Positions 1 through 8,280 of a stretch of 64,000 bases of DNA are shown here, piece by piece. Within the stretch, counting starts at the first letter, position 1, and each line of letters opens with the position of its first letter. The translations under genes and the position numbers were made by a program. Under the pieces are notes generated by a model, which worked only from the letters and a program-made list of their open reading frames with translations, did not search any database and was not told the DNA's origin. The DNA is taken from NCBI RefSeq assembly GCF_026420865.1, contig NZ_JAPCWC010000019.1, positions 1 through 64,000 on the forward strand, given 5' to 3'. The stretch comes from Novosphingobium clariflavum (GTDB taxonomy: Bacteria > Pseudomonadota > Alphaproteobacteria > Sphingomonadales > Sphingomonadaceae).

Positions 1-2178
1 GGTCTTCGTCTCCCACACGCTGTAGCGGTGGACGACAGGCAGGCCGAGAGGGGTCGTCCAGACGAGAGGCAGCTTCTCGTGAGCGAGGGTAGCCGCCACT
101 TTCTTGAAGAACTCCATGCCTTCGGTTGCCTTGGTGACAGTCTGAGTGACAGCCTGCCAGACCTTCGCAGCGAGGTAGCCTGCTGCCGAAAAGCCTCCGT
201 CCAGTTCGTCGAGGACTTCTCCGGTGTCCTTGTTGACGCGGTTGATTGCGTAGGGGTTGCGGTCGAGCTTTCCGAGGAAGACAGCTTCGTTCAGGGGCTT
301 CATCAGGTCGTCCATGAGCTGCTGGCGGAAGCCGAACTGCTCACTTGAGTAGGCGAAGGTCATCACGTTGCGCTTCACGGTCGAGCGGCCAACGCCTGCC
401 TGAAGGATGGTGTAGGCGAGGCTGTTGCCTTCCGATGCGTCCTTCTCGATTTCAGCCACCGCCTTGTCTGCGATGGTCTGGTAGAGGTCCGCAGGAATGT
501 CGCTGGTGAGAAGGGAGACGTAAGCCGCTTCCTCTTTCGAGCGCATAGCTGCCGAGTAGTGCTGAAGGCCTGAATTGGAGCCGTCCAGAGCGACAGGCAG
601 GTAGGAGACGAAAGCCTCCGAGCGGCCTGACTGGACCCACTGATAATATTCGATGCAGGCAGCGACGAACATGAAGGGGCTATCCGCTTCCTTCCAAAGA
701 TCGACGGTGGCCTTCGGGTCCTTTCCGACCGAGAGGATCATGAACTCGTTGTCCTCGACCCACTGAATGCGGTCGTCGAAGGATGCCTTCGATGCCTTAC
801 GGCCCGAAGGGGTCATGAAGTCACCACAGTTCGCAAGGTGGACCGACAGCCAGCCAGCGCCGTACTCACCGAGAGGGCAACCCTCGGCAAAGCGGAACAT
901 GGACTTGATGTGGTCTGCCCGCTGGTGGTTGAAGTGCGGCACAGGGTACACACGACCCCGGAAATCGAGGTTGTGAGGGAGCCAGAAGCTGTAGAAGCCC
1001 GAAAGCTCGTTCGCCGTCTCAAGGTCTCGCAGCAGCACGGCCTGATCGGAGACGATGCCCCGGTTACGCTCATGGATACCAGCAAGGCTCATACGGTGGC
1101 CCTTGCGCTGCTCAGGGGTCATTGCGTCCCACTCGGAGGCTTCGAGCTTCGCAGGGATCGGCAGGAGCTGGTTGGAGGCTACGCCGAGGTCATTGATGCC
1201 TTCCTCGAAGACCCAATGCACAAGGTCGAGCAGGGGCTTGTTGATCGCCCACGAGGTTTCCTGTGCGACGTTCACAGCCTTCAGCACGTAGTCCATACGG
1301 CCAGCGGCGATGGACTCGCGGATCAGGCGCTTGTGGTCCTTGTTGAAGGTGCGGACCAGCTTCACGGTGCGGGAAGTGCGTTCCTCGTAGTAGGCGCCAG
1401 TGTCCATGTCGGTCCAAGGGCGCGGAGGGACGACCATCGGGCGATGGATCGGCTGCATCCAAGCCATGCTCTCGCGGAGGCTACCGAACATGGCGACCCC
1501 TTCGTCCGTAAGGCGAATGACCGTCTCACTTTTGTTGACTCCCCGAGGGAGGGTCATCAGCTCAAACATGTCGGGCATGGCCTGAAGCACAGCACTGACG
1601 AGAGGCTCCCCAACACGGACCTTTACGTCCTGCGTCCAAGCCTCATGCTCAGGCAGATGCTCCGAGGCGAGCTTGTTGAAGATTTTCTTACGCTGACGAG
1701 CGCTGCCGTTCTTCTCGATCACAGCCTTCATGCGCTTGGTGGCCTTGCGACCAGCAGCTTCCTCAATGTCGAGGGCGATGACTTCAGCTTCGATCTGCCC
1801 CCCGAGAGCCGTCTGGACGGTCACAGCAGGGTGCTGGGCAGTGATACCCGAGAAGATGGCGTTGAGGGCGATAAACGCCAGAAGGTCGGGGTCAAAGCGC
1901 TTGAGGACCGAAAGGGCCGCATGGCGCTTTCCGGGTCCTTCGTAATCATTCTCCGCGATCCACAGCGAAACCTGTTCGGACACAAGCGGGATGCTCCCAC
2001 GGATCATCTTCACCGCTTCCGCAGTAGATTGGCCTCCAAGGTTGTCGGCGGTGGACTGCTGCTGCTTGATGTAGCGCTCATACCCTTCCTTCGAGGAACG
2101 GGTTTCAATGCGGCGCTGGGCTTCGATGAGGGTCGGAGTGTCGTGGGTCGTAAGGGTCGTAAGGGCTTGAGTGTGCAT
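1..2178 (-). CDS. T7-like single-subunit DNA-directed RNA polymerase (partial, C-terminus off the left edge)
   Basis: Reading the minus strand from ATG at 2178 gives an open frame of 726 codons to the window edge. Landmarks of the phage T7 RNA polymerase family are visible: HNLDFRGRVYP (T7 YNMDWRGRVYA); motif A LDGSNSGLQHYSA with catalytic Asp532 (T7 Asp537); motif B GRSTVKRNVMTFAY with Arg598, Lys602 and Tyr610 in the T7 R627/K631/Y639 spacing; then a WTTPLGLPV segment near T7 residue 730. Motif C (HDSFGT) would lie beyond base 1. A GGGAG ribosome site precedes the ATG. The enzyme transcribes phage middle and late genes from its own promoters. The codons look less GC-biased than in the flanking chromosome, which suggests phage origin. 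It reads away from tRNA-Cys, as expected for a prophage inserted at that tRNA. Confidence 0.93.
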   Translation of the reverse strand, partial: MHTQALTTLTTHDTPTLIEAQRRIETRSSKEGYERYIKQQQSTADNLGGQSTAEAVKMIRGSIPLVSEQVSLWIAENDYEGPGKRHAALSVLKRFDPDLLAFIALNAIFSGITAQHPAVTVQTALGGQIEAEVIALDIEEAAGRKATKRMKAVIEKNGSARQRKKIFNKLASEHLPEHEAWTQDVKVRVGEPLVSAVLQAMPDMFELMTLPRGVNKSETVIRLTDEGVAMFGSLRESMAWMQPIHRPMVVPPRPWTDMDTGAYYEERTSRTVKLVRTFNKDHKRLIRESIAAGRMDYVLKAVNVAQETSWAINKPLLDLVHWVFEEGINDLGVASNQLLPIPAKLEASEWDAMTPEQRKGHRMSLAGIHERNRGIVSDQAVLLRDLETANELSGFYSFWLPHNLDFRGRVYPVPHFNHQRADHIKSMFRFAEGCPLGEYGAGWLSVHLANCGDFMTPSGRKASKASFDDRIQWVEDNEFMILSVGKDPKATVDLWKEADSPFMFVAACIEYYQWVQSGRSEAFVSYLPVALDGSNSGLQHYSAAMRSKEEAAYVSLLTSDIPADLYQTIADKAVAEIEKDASEGNSLAYTILQAGVGRSTVKRNVMTFAYSSEQFGFRQQLMDDLMKPLNEAVFLGKLDRNPYAINRVNKDTGEVLDELDGGFSAAGYLAAKVWQAVTQTVTKATEGMEFFKKVAATLAHEKLPLVWTTPLGLPVVHRYSVWETKT

Positions 2179-2197
2179 CGTGGCAGCTCCCGTTTGG

Positions 2198-2245
2198 TGT
2201 CTCAGGGTATGGTGGCCTTTTATTCTGAAACGTGGACTGTCTCAG
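2198..2245. promoter_or_regulatory. Control region of the phage RNA polymerase with an 8-bp direct repeat
   Basis: TGTCTCAG occurs at 2198-2205 and again at 2238-2245 (plus strand), 20 and 60 bases upstream of the RNA polymerase ATG. The 40-bp period is close to four helical turns, as for paired operator sites. The stretch is AT-richer than its surroundings and could hold the early host-type promoter, but no clear -35/-10 pair stands out. Regulatory function is inferred only from position and repetition. Confidence 0.35.
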
Positions 2246-2325
2246 ATCGTGGAGCGTCTATGTGTCACCGATCCCGAAGGGGCAACAGGAAACTTTCGGA
2301 GGCGGGAAGTTAGCTGTGGAAAAGC

Positions 2326-2357
2326 GAAAAGGCCCCTGAAGCGAACGCTTCGGAGCC
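2326..2357 (-). terminator. Rho-independent terminator reading leftward
   Basis: On the minus strand GGCTCCGAAGCG-TT-CGCTTCAGGGGCC forms a hairpin with one bulge, followed by CCTTTTCGCTTTT. It lies between tRNA-Cys and the phage RNA polymerase gene, so it would stop tRNA transcripts before they enter the prophage. Confidence 0.65.
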
Positions 2358-2372
2358 TATTGCTTTGGGGTC

Positions 2373-2419
2373 AAATTCTGCCTGTGCGGGTAGCGATTTG
2401 CCCGCAGAATTTGCCCGCA
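2373..2419. repeat. Cluster of direct and inverted repeats next to tRNA-Cys (possible att/arm or operator sites)
   Basis: ATTTGCCCGCA occurs twice in direct orientation (2396-2406 and 2409-2419), with an inverted partial copy GTGCGGGTA at 2384-2392. AAATTCTGC at 2373-2381 pairs exactly with GCAGAATTT at 2404-2412. So several 9-11 bp half-sites are packed into 47 bases, 45 bases from the 3' end of the tRNA. Phage attachment regions often carry such integrase or excisionase arm sites. Repressor operators are the alternative. Confidence 0.5.
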
Positions 2420-2464
2420 CCTTTCAACTTCTGGCTTCCTTGGGTCGAAACCCTAGGGAAACCT

Positions 2465-2538
2465 TGGAGGCCCGAGCCGGAATCGAACCGGCGTGCACGG
2501 ATTTGCAGTCCGCTGCGTCACCACTCCGCCATCGGGCC
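2465..2538 (-). tRNA. tRNA-Cys (GCA)
   Basis: Read on the minus strand the gene starts GGCCCGA, pairs with TCGGGCC at the acceptor end and carries an encoded CCA. The anticodon loop CTGCAAA gives anticodon GCA. The T-arm GCCGGTTCGATTCCGGC is canonical. The 3' end faces the T7-like RNA polymerase gene, so this is the likely integration target of that phage DNA. The tRNA itself is intact, as expected when integration restores the 3' end. Confidence 0.95.
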
Positions 2539-2747
2539 ATCCGGTGTGGAGGAGTGCGCCCCTAACAACGGAATCCGTCGGGCGCAACCGGGGATTCGCT
2601 TGTTCGGTGGATTTCCTTGTCGCCGTCCGCATCAATATCGCCGGCGGGAAGCGCACCGGCGGTTGCAATCGGCACTTCCGCCTGCCCCGAAGTTCGCGCT
2701 AGATGGTCTTGAGAGGGCTGGTCCTTGCCTTCACGGAGCATCTTTTC

Positions 2748-3272
2748 ATGATTCTCGGAGCGGTTCTTGCAGGTGGCCGGTCGAGCCGGTTCGGCAGCGA
2801 CAAGGCGTTGGCCGAACTGGACGGCCACAGTCTTCTGGCGCTGGCGGTGGATGCCCTGTCGGGGTGGTGCGAGCATGTCGTCGTAACCGGACGGGAAACC
2901 GCCCCGGCGCCGACCCTGCCGGACTGGCCGCGCGCGGACATGGGGCCTCTGGGCGGGCTTGCCGCCGCCATGCGTCATGCGCAGGACGAGGGGTATGACC
3001 ATGTCCTGAGTTGCAGTGTCGATGCTGCGTTCCTGCCGGACGACCTGCTGGAGCGGCTGGGCCCGGCCCCCGCATGCCTTGCCGCGCAGCCGGTCATCGG
3101 CCTCTGGCCGACTTCGGCGACGGCGGTGCTGGAGGCCCTGCTGCACAGCGAGGACCGTCACTCGATGCGGCGCTTTGCCGATCTTGCCGGTGCACGTCTG
3201 GTCGAGGCGGGGATCGCGATCCCCAACGTCAACACGCCGGAGGATCTCGCCGCGCTCGCCCGCAAGGGATGA
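2748..3272 (+). CDS. mobA: Molybdenum cofactor guanylyltransferase
   Basis: The 174-residue protein begins MILGAVLAGGRSSRFGSDKA, the nucleotide-binding signature of MobA. The family transfers GMP from GTP to Mo-molybdopterin in the cytoplasm, forming MGD cofactors for DMSO-reductase-type enzymes. ATG 2748 is preferred over an in-frame ATG at 2703 because GGAG lies 10 bases upstream and the glycine loop then falls at the N-terminus as usual. The protein is slightly short for the family (about 190-200). No other moa, moe or mob gene is adjacent; a related MocA-type transferase lies at 24.3 kb. Downstream is a convergent regulator gene. Confidence 0.85.
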   Translation: MILGAVLAGGRSSRFGSDKALAELDGHSLLALAVDALSGWCEHVVVTGRETAPAPTLPDWPRADMGPLGGLAAAMRHAQDEGYDHVLSCSVDAAFLPDDLLERLGPAPACLAAQPVIGLWPTSATAVLEALLHSEDRHSMRRFADLAGARLVEAGIAIPNVNTPEDLAALARKG

Positions 3273-3334
3273 GCCATGCGCCGGGGTGGGGCCGGCGCAT
3301 GGCGGAGCGCTGCTGGGCGGCGGCTGGGCGCTGC

Positions 3335-4060
3335 TTACAGGCCCGCGAACGCGGCGGAGCGCGCCGATGTCCGCGCTTCGTGAAAGCCGGTCTCGGTCCC
3401 TGGCGCGTTCAGGCGGTAGCCGCCGTTGGGTGACGTTTCGATGATCCCGGACAGGCCGACAAAGGCCAGCTTGCGGCGCAGGCGCGACATGTGGACGGCC
3501 ACGCTGTTGGTTTCCGGGACAAAGCCCATCCGCCAGACATCGTAGATCAGCGATTCCTTGCTGACCGTCTCGCCCAGCGAATCCGCAAGACGCCAGATCA
3601 GCGCGAATTCGCGCGGGTTGAGGTTCAGCGGCTCGCCGTCGCCGAAGGCTTCGCGGGCCAGCAGGTCGAGCGTGAGGCGGCCGATCCGGCGGCGGCGCGG
3701 CAGGCACTGCGCAAACTGGGCCAGGCGATTGGCCCGGGCCTCCAGCTCGTCAATGTCGGTCGTTGCCGCGAGGACATCGCCGAAGCCGACATGCAGCAGC
3801 GCGGTGCGCTCCGAAGGGTCGCTGACCCCGGATACCAGCACGGTGCGCCGCACGTCCGGCCGAAGCGTCTCCAGCACGGGCAGCCATTGCCCGGTTTCCA
3901 TGCCGCAGGCGTCGATCATGCCGATGCAGTCCGGCGATGGTTGTATCTCGGGCTCCAGGATCCAGCCGCATCGACGCAGGTCAAGCTGCGTCGGGATTGC
4001 CCTGTTCGCCAGCCAGCGAAAGCGTGGCGCGTGACATTCGCTCTTGCCCAGATAGGTCAT
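3335..4060 (-). CDS. OmpR-type response regulator with a degenerate receiver domain
   Basis: The 241-residue protein has a C-terminal winged-helix DNA-binding domain (about residues 130-220: LNPREFALIWRLA, then MSRLRRKLAF and a TSPNGGYRLN wing) typical of the OmpR/PhoB family. The N-terminal 115 residues resemble a receiver, with an Asp in GMIDACG near the phosphoacceptor position. They lack the usual acidic pair at the start of the domain and the conserved Lys near its end, so this may be a pseudo-receiver. ATG 4060 is chosen because GGGGGG lies directly upstream; an earlier ATG at 4132 is possible. No histidine kinase gene is adjacent. Target genes are unknown. Confidence 0.78.
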   Translation of the reverse strand: MTYLGKSECHAPRFRWLANRAIPTQLDLRRCGWILEPEIQPSPDCIGMIDACGMETGQWLPVLETLRPDVRRTVLVSGVSDPSERTALLHVGFGDVLAATTDIDELEARANRLAQFAQCLPRRRRIGRLTLDLLAREAFGDGEPLNLNPREFALIWRLADSLGETVSKESLIYDVWRMGFVPETNSVAVHMSRLRRKLAFVGLSGIIETSPNGGYRLNAPGTETGFHEARTSARSAAFAGL

Positions 4061-4128
4061 TGGCCCCCCAATCCCGCTATGGCAGATGTAACCGATGAGC
4101 GCTTTTTGGGGGGAGGGGCGCTCCGGTA

Positions 4129-4157
4129 ACAATACCTATTATTTTACAGTAGTACAA
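4129..4157 (-). promoter_or_regulatory. Candidate sigma70-type promoter for the orphan response regulator
   Basis: On the minus strand TTGTAC and TATTGT are separated by exactly 17 bases, in a strikingly AT-rich patch of an otherwise GC-rich region. It lies about 70 bases upstream of the regulator start at 4060. This is pattern matching only. Confidence 0.45.
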
Positions 4158-4272
4158 AATTGCAGGGCTGTTCGGGCAAAACCCGGACAATGGCAAGGTG
4201 CCTGTAACGGTAACTTGGCTTTTGCCCCCGGCTATCTGTTTCGATGCGACGGCACCGTGTGTGCGAGGGGGG

Positions 4273-4305
4273 CGGCACGGTTCGCCGGGCGGGCGAACCG
4301 TGCCG
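4273..4305 (-). terminator. Terminator of alaC
   Basis: A perfect 14-bp stem (CGGCACGGTTCGCC with its complement) and a 5-base loop lie 8 bases beyond the alaC stop codon. There is no long T run, so it may be a GC-rich or Rho-assisted terminator. Confidence 0.6.
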
Positions 4306-4312
4306 CGTTCCA

Positions 4313-5512
<1,200 letters not shown>

Positions 5513-5726
5513 GACCTCTGAGAATCCATAAAACACACGGCGAAAAGTGCCGTGCCGGCCCCTGTAGGGGAATAAACCCTCCGCGCAAATGGTGCTTGCG
5601 CAATCGTGTGATCGGAATTCCGGGGATCGCGCAAGTTTTGGCCGGTTGGCGGCGGGCGATGCAGTGGATAGGAATGAGGCAGAGGGGATTCGCAGCGGGT
5701 CCCGCCCAGCCGGAGTTCGACCGCAC

Positions 5727-7634
5727 ATGGCGACCGACGCCACCGATCTGATGACCCGAATTTTCCAGGATCATGCTAGTCAGGTGACCGGCCTTTTCGG
5801 CGGCCTCGTTCCCAAGGAGGGTTCTCCCGAGGCGGAGAGCGCGGTCCACTGGGCCGAGATCGCCGGGCGCATGCATTCGATCTGGACCGATTTCCAGGTC
5901 GAGCAGCTCGGCAAGGCAAAGGACGGTACCGGGCATTGGTCCGATCCGGTCAAGTGGGTGGCGACCGCCGAGGCCGTCGTACGCCAGTTGCCGCTCGCCG
6001 ATCCCGACGTGCAGCAGCGGCTGTGGAACGAGGCGGCGCAGCTCATCAACGGGGTGCTCGGCCAGTACGGCCTCGGCCCGGCGGCGGCAGCCGCAGGCCA
6101 GGGCGCAGGCCAGGGGGCGGGCCAGGACGCGGGGGAAGGTGCCTCCGCCGATCCGGTGCTGCCGCGTGCCGACCGCCGCTTTGCCGACCCCGAATGGCGC
6201 CGCCAGCCGTTCTTCGCGGTGATTCACCAGCTCTACCTCATGCTCAGCGAGCAGCTGGTCGGCCTCGCCGAGAAGGCCGAAGGGCTGGAGCCGGCGCGCA
6301 AGGCCCAGCTGCTCTTCGCCACCCGCGCGATCGTCGATGCGCTGAGCCCCGCAAACTTCCCGATGACCAATCCGGTCGCGCTGGAGGCCGCGCGCCGCTC
6401 GCAGGGGGAAAGCCTGATCCGCGGTTTCGAGAACCTGCTCGACGACATGCGCAAGGGCCAGCTCACCCATGTCCGCCCCGGTGCCTTCGTGCTGGGCGAG
6501 AACATCGCGGTGACGCCGGGCAAGGTCGTGTTCGAGACGCCGCTCTACCAGCTGATCCAGTACACGCCGACCACGGACAAGGTGCTCAAGACGCCCTTGC
6601 TGATCTTCCCGCCGTGGATCAACCGCTTCTACATCCTCGATCTCAACGCCAAGAAAAGCTTCGTGCGTTGGGCGGTGGAGCAGGGCGTGACTGTGTTCAT
6701 GGTCTCGTGGAAGTCGGCCGATGCCTCGATGGCCGATCTGGTCTGGGATGACTATATCGCCGCCCAGATCGAGGCGATCGACGCCGTGCGCGGCCGGCTC
6801 GGCGTGCCCTCGGTCCACACCATCGGCTACTGCGTCGCCGGGACCACGCTGGCCGCGACGCTGGCGGTGCTGGCGCGCAAGGGCGAGGCGGACAAGGTCG
6901 CCAGCGCCACCTTCTTCACCGCGCAAGTCGATTTCGAGGATGCGGGGGACCTGCGCAACTTCATCGACGACCAGCAGATCGAGACGATCGGCAAGCTCTC
7001 GCCCGAAGGGTATCTCGACGGCCGCTATCTCGCCGCCACCTTCAATATCCTGCGCGGCAACGACCTGATCTGGAGCACGGTCGAGAAGAACTACCTGCTG
7101 GGCGAGGACTATCCGGCCTTCGACCTGCTTCACTGGAACGGCGACGTCACCAACCTGCCGGCCCGCTGGCACCGCAGCTACTTGCGCGATCTCTACCGTG
7201 ACAACCGGCTGGTGGTGGCGGATTCGCTGCAGGCCGGCGGGGTGCCGATCGACCTCCATCGCATCACCACGCCCACCTATATCCAGGCCGGGCGCGAGGA
7301 TCACATCGCGCCGGCGCGCAGCGTCTGGAAGCTGACGCACTATCTGGCGGGCCCCTCGACATTCGTGCTGGCGGGGTCGGGGCACATTGCCGGCGTGGTC
7401 AATCCGCCGTCGGCGGGCAAGTACCAGTACTGGACCAACGACGCCGGTGCCGAGACGCTCGACGCCTTTGTCGAAGGGGCGAGCGAGCATCCCGGCAGCT
7501 GGTGGCCGCACTGGGCGGCGTGGTTGCAGGCGCTCGATCCCGTGCAAGTGGCGGCGCGCGGCAAGCGCCGTCCGGGCGGGCGCGGCGACAAGGTGATCGA
7601 GGACGCGCCCGGGCGCTACGTCACCCAGCGCTAG
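5727..7634 (+). CDS. phaC: Class I poly(3-hydroxyalkanoate) synthase
   Basis: This 635-residue enzyme polymerises 3-hydroxyacyl-CoA into PHA at the granule surface. The lipase-like box GYCVAG contains the catalytic cysteine (Cys369). The partners are visible downstream: Asp in REDHIAPA and His in GSGHIAGVVNPP. The alpha/beta-hydrolase domain begins near IFPPWINRFYILDL. A Gly/Ala/Gln-rich insertion (about residues 113-136) makes it longer than typical class I enzymes (near 590). ATG 5727 is used because the N-terminus then matches a soluble synthase; an in-frame ATG at 5589 also exists. A phasin gene follows about 650 bases downstream and phaZ lies at 27.6 kb, so the main PHA genes are near but not in one operon. 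Confidence 0.93.
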   Translation: MATDATDLMTRIFQDHASQVTGLFGGLVPKEGSPEAESAVHWAEIAGRMHSIWTDFQVEQLGKAKDGTGHWSDPVKWVATAEAVVRQLPLADPDVQQRLWNEAAQLINGVLGQYGLGPAAAAAGQGAGQGAGQDAGEGASADPVLPRADRRFADPEWRRQPFFAVIHQLYLMLSEQLVGLAEKAEGLEPARKAQLLFATRAIVDALSPANFPMTNPVALEAARRSQGESLIRGFENLLDDMRKGQLTHVRPGAFVLGENIAVTPGKVVFETPLYQLIQYTPTTDKVLKTPLLIFPPWINRFYILDLNAKKSFVRWAVEQGVTVFMVSWKSADASMADLVWDDYIAAQIEAIDAVRGRLGVPSVHTIGYCVAGTTLAATLAVLARKGEADKVASATFFTAQVDFEDAGDLRNFIDDQQIETIGKLSPEGYLDGRYLAATFNILRGNDLIWSTVEKNYLLGEDYPAFDLLHWNGDVTNLPARWHRSYLRDLYRDNRLVVADSLQAGGVPIDLHRITTPTYIQAGREDHIAPARSVWKLTHYLAGPSTFVLAGSGHIAGVVNPPSAGKYQYWTNDAGAETLDAFVEGASEHPGSWWPHWAAWLQALDPVQVAARGKRRPGGRGDKVIEDAPGRYVTQR

Positions 7635-7740
7635 GCGGCTGACCTCAGGCGCTGCACGGGCGCTCGATGCGAGTTCGATTAGATGAGGGCCTGAGGCGGC
7701 CAGCCTGATCCTGCCGCCATGCGCATCAACGATTCGCCCC

Positions 7741-7775
7741 GCGTGCGGCGCGCCGTGTCGCAGCGCGCCGCACGC
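7741..7775 (+). terminator. GC-rich hairpin downstream of phaC
   Basis: A perfect 13-bp stem GCGTGCGGCGCGC/GCGCGCCGCACGC with a 9-base loop lies about 107 bases past the phaC stop. There is no T run, so termination would be weak or factor-assisted. Confidence 0.45.
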
Positions 7776-7880
7776 GGGCGCGGGCTGCGGTCGCCTCACG
7801 CCGCCTGACGCCGGTTCACTTCTCGCTGCACCGCGAAGCCCGCCGCTGCGGACACAGCCGCGGCGGCTTGCTCCATTTTC

Positions 7881-8129
7881 GTTGCAGTCGCGCTGTCGGT
7901 GCGAGATTCGCGGCGTTATGAGGCGCTTAGCAGGATGCTCTCGGCAGTCGTTCGCATGGCGGAATGCGCCGGGCACGCGGCTGGCCGGTCGCCGATCCCG
8001 TGCATGCTCTTGACCGGACTCGCTTATGCTGCACTGCAACATAGGGAGATTGACTTCACGCTGTGGAGGCCATATTGTGCATTGCAACAAAACAAGATTT
8101 CGAATCGCAGGAATTGACTCAGTTGCAGT
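7881..8129. promoter_or_regulatory. Repeated TGCAAC boxes upstream of the phasin gene (possible PhaR operators)
   Basis: GTTGCAGT occurs at 7881-7888 and 8122-8129, and inverted as ACTGCAAC at 8033-8040. A one-base variant, ATTGCAAC, lies at 8081-8088. The last two sit in 12-mers TGCACTGCAACA and TGCATTGCAACA, 48 bases apart. The alphaproteobacterial PHA repressor PhaR is known to bind TGC-rich sequences upstream of phasin genes, so these are plausible operators. No phaR gene is in the window. Confidence 0.45.
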
Positions 8130-8280
8130 GAACGCGGGCCGGCATGGCGCTTCGATCACGTGGATGTCCCGGCTTGTCCCTCATGGCGAGCGGCACGGTC
8201 CTTGATGTGGTCCCAGGGCGACTGCGGTTCCGTCCAGACCTATCGGTACGATTTTTCGGCAAGAGCGCAGGAACAGTCAG

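Larger units (their letters stand above)
7635..8280. other. Intergenic region between phaC and the phasin gene
   Basis: No convincing coding frame is seen in these 646 bases. Short frames here have no ribosome site and atypical composition. The stretch holds a GC-rich hairpin at 7741-7775 and a set of TGCAAC boxes between 7881 and 8129, described separately. The right half is relatively AT-rich, as expected for the phasin promoter. Confidence 0.6.

Noticed and set aside
838-2313. Long plus-strand frame of about 490 codons at the left end
   Set aside because: It is antisense to the T7-like RNA polymerase gene, whose motifs A and B are clear on the minus strand. The plus-strand product has no family motifs and an odd Arg/His/Asp composition.
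7899-8117. 72-codon plus frame upstream of the phasin gene
   Set aside because: No ribosome site, rich in Arg and Cys, and overlaps the TGCAAC control boxes.
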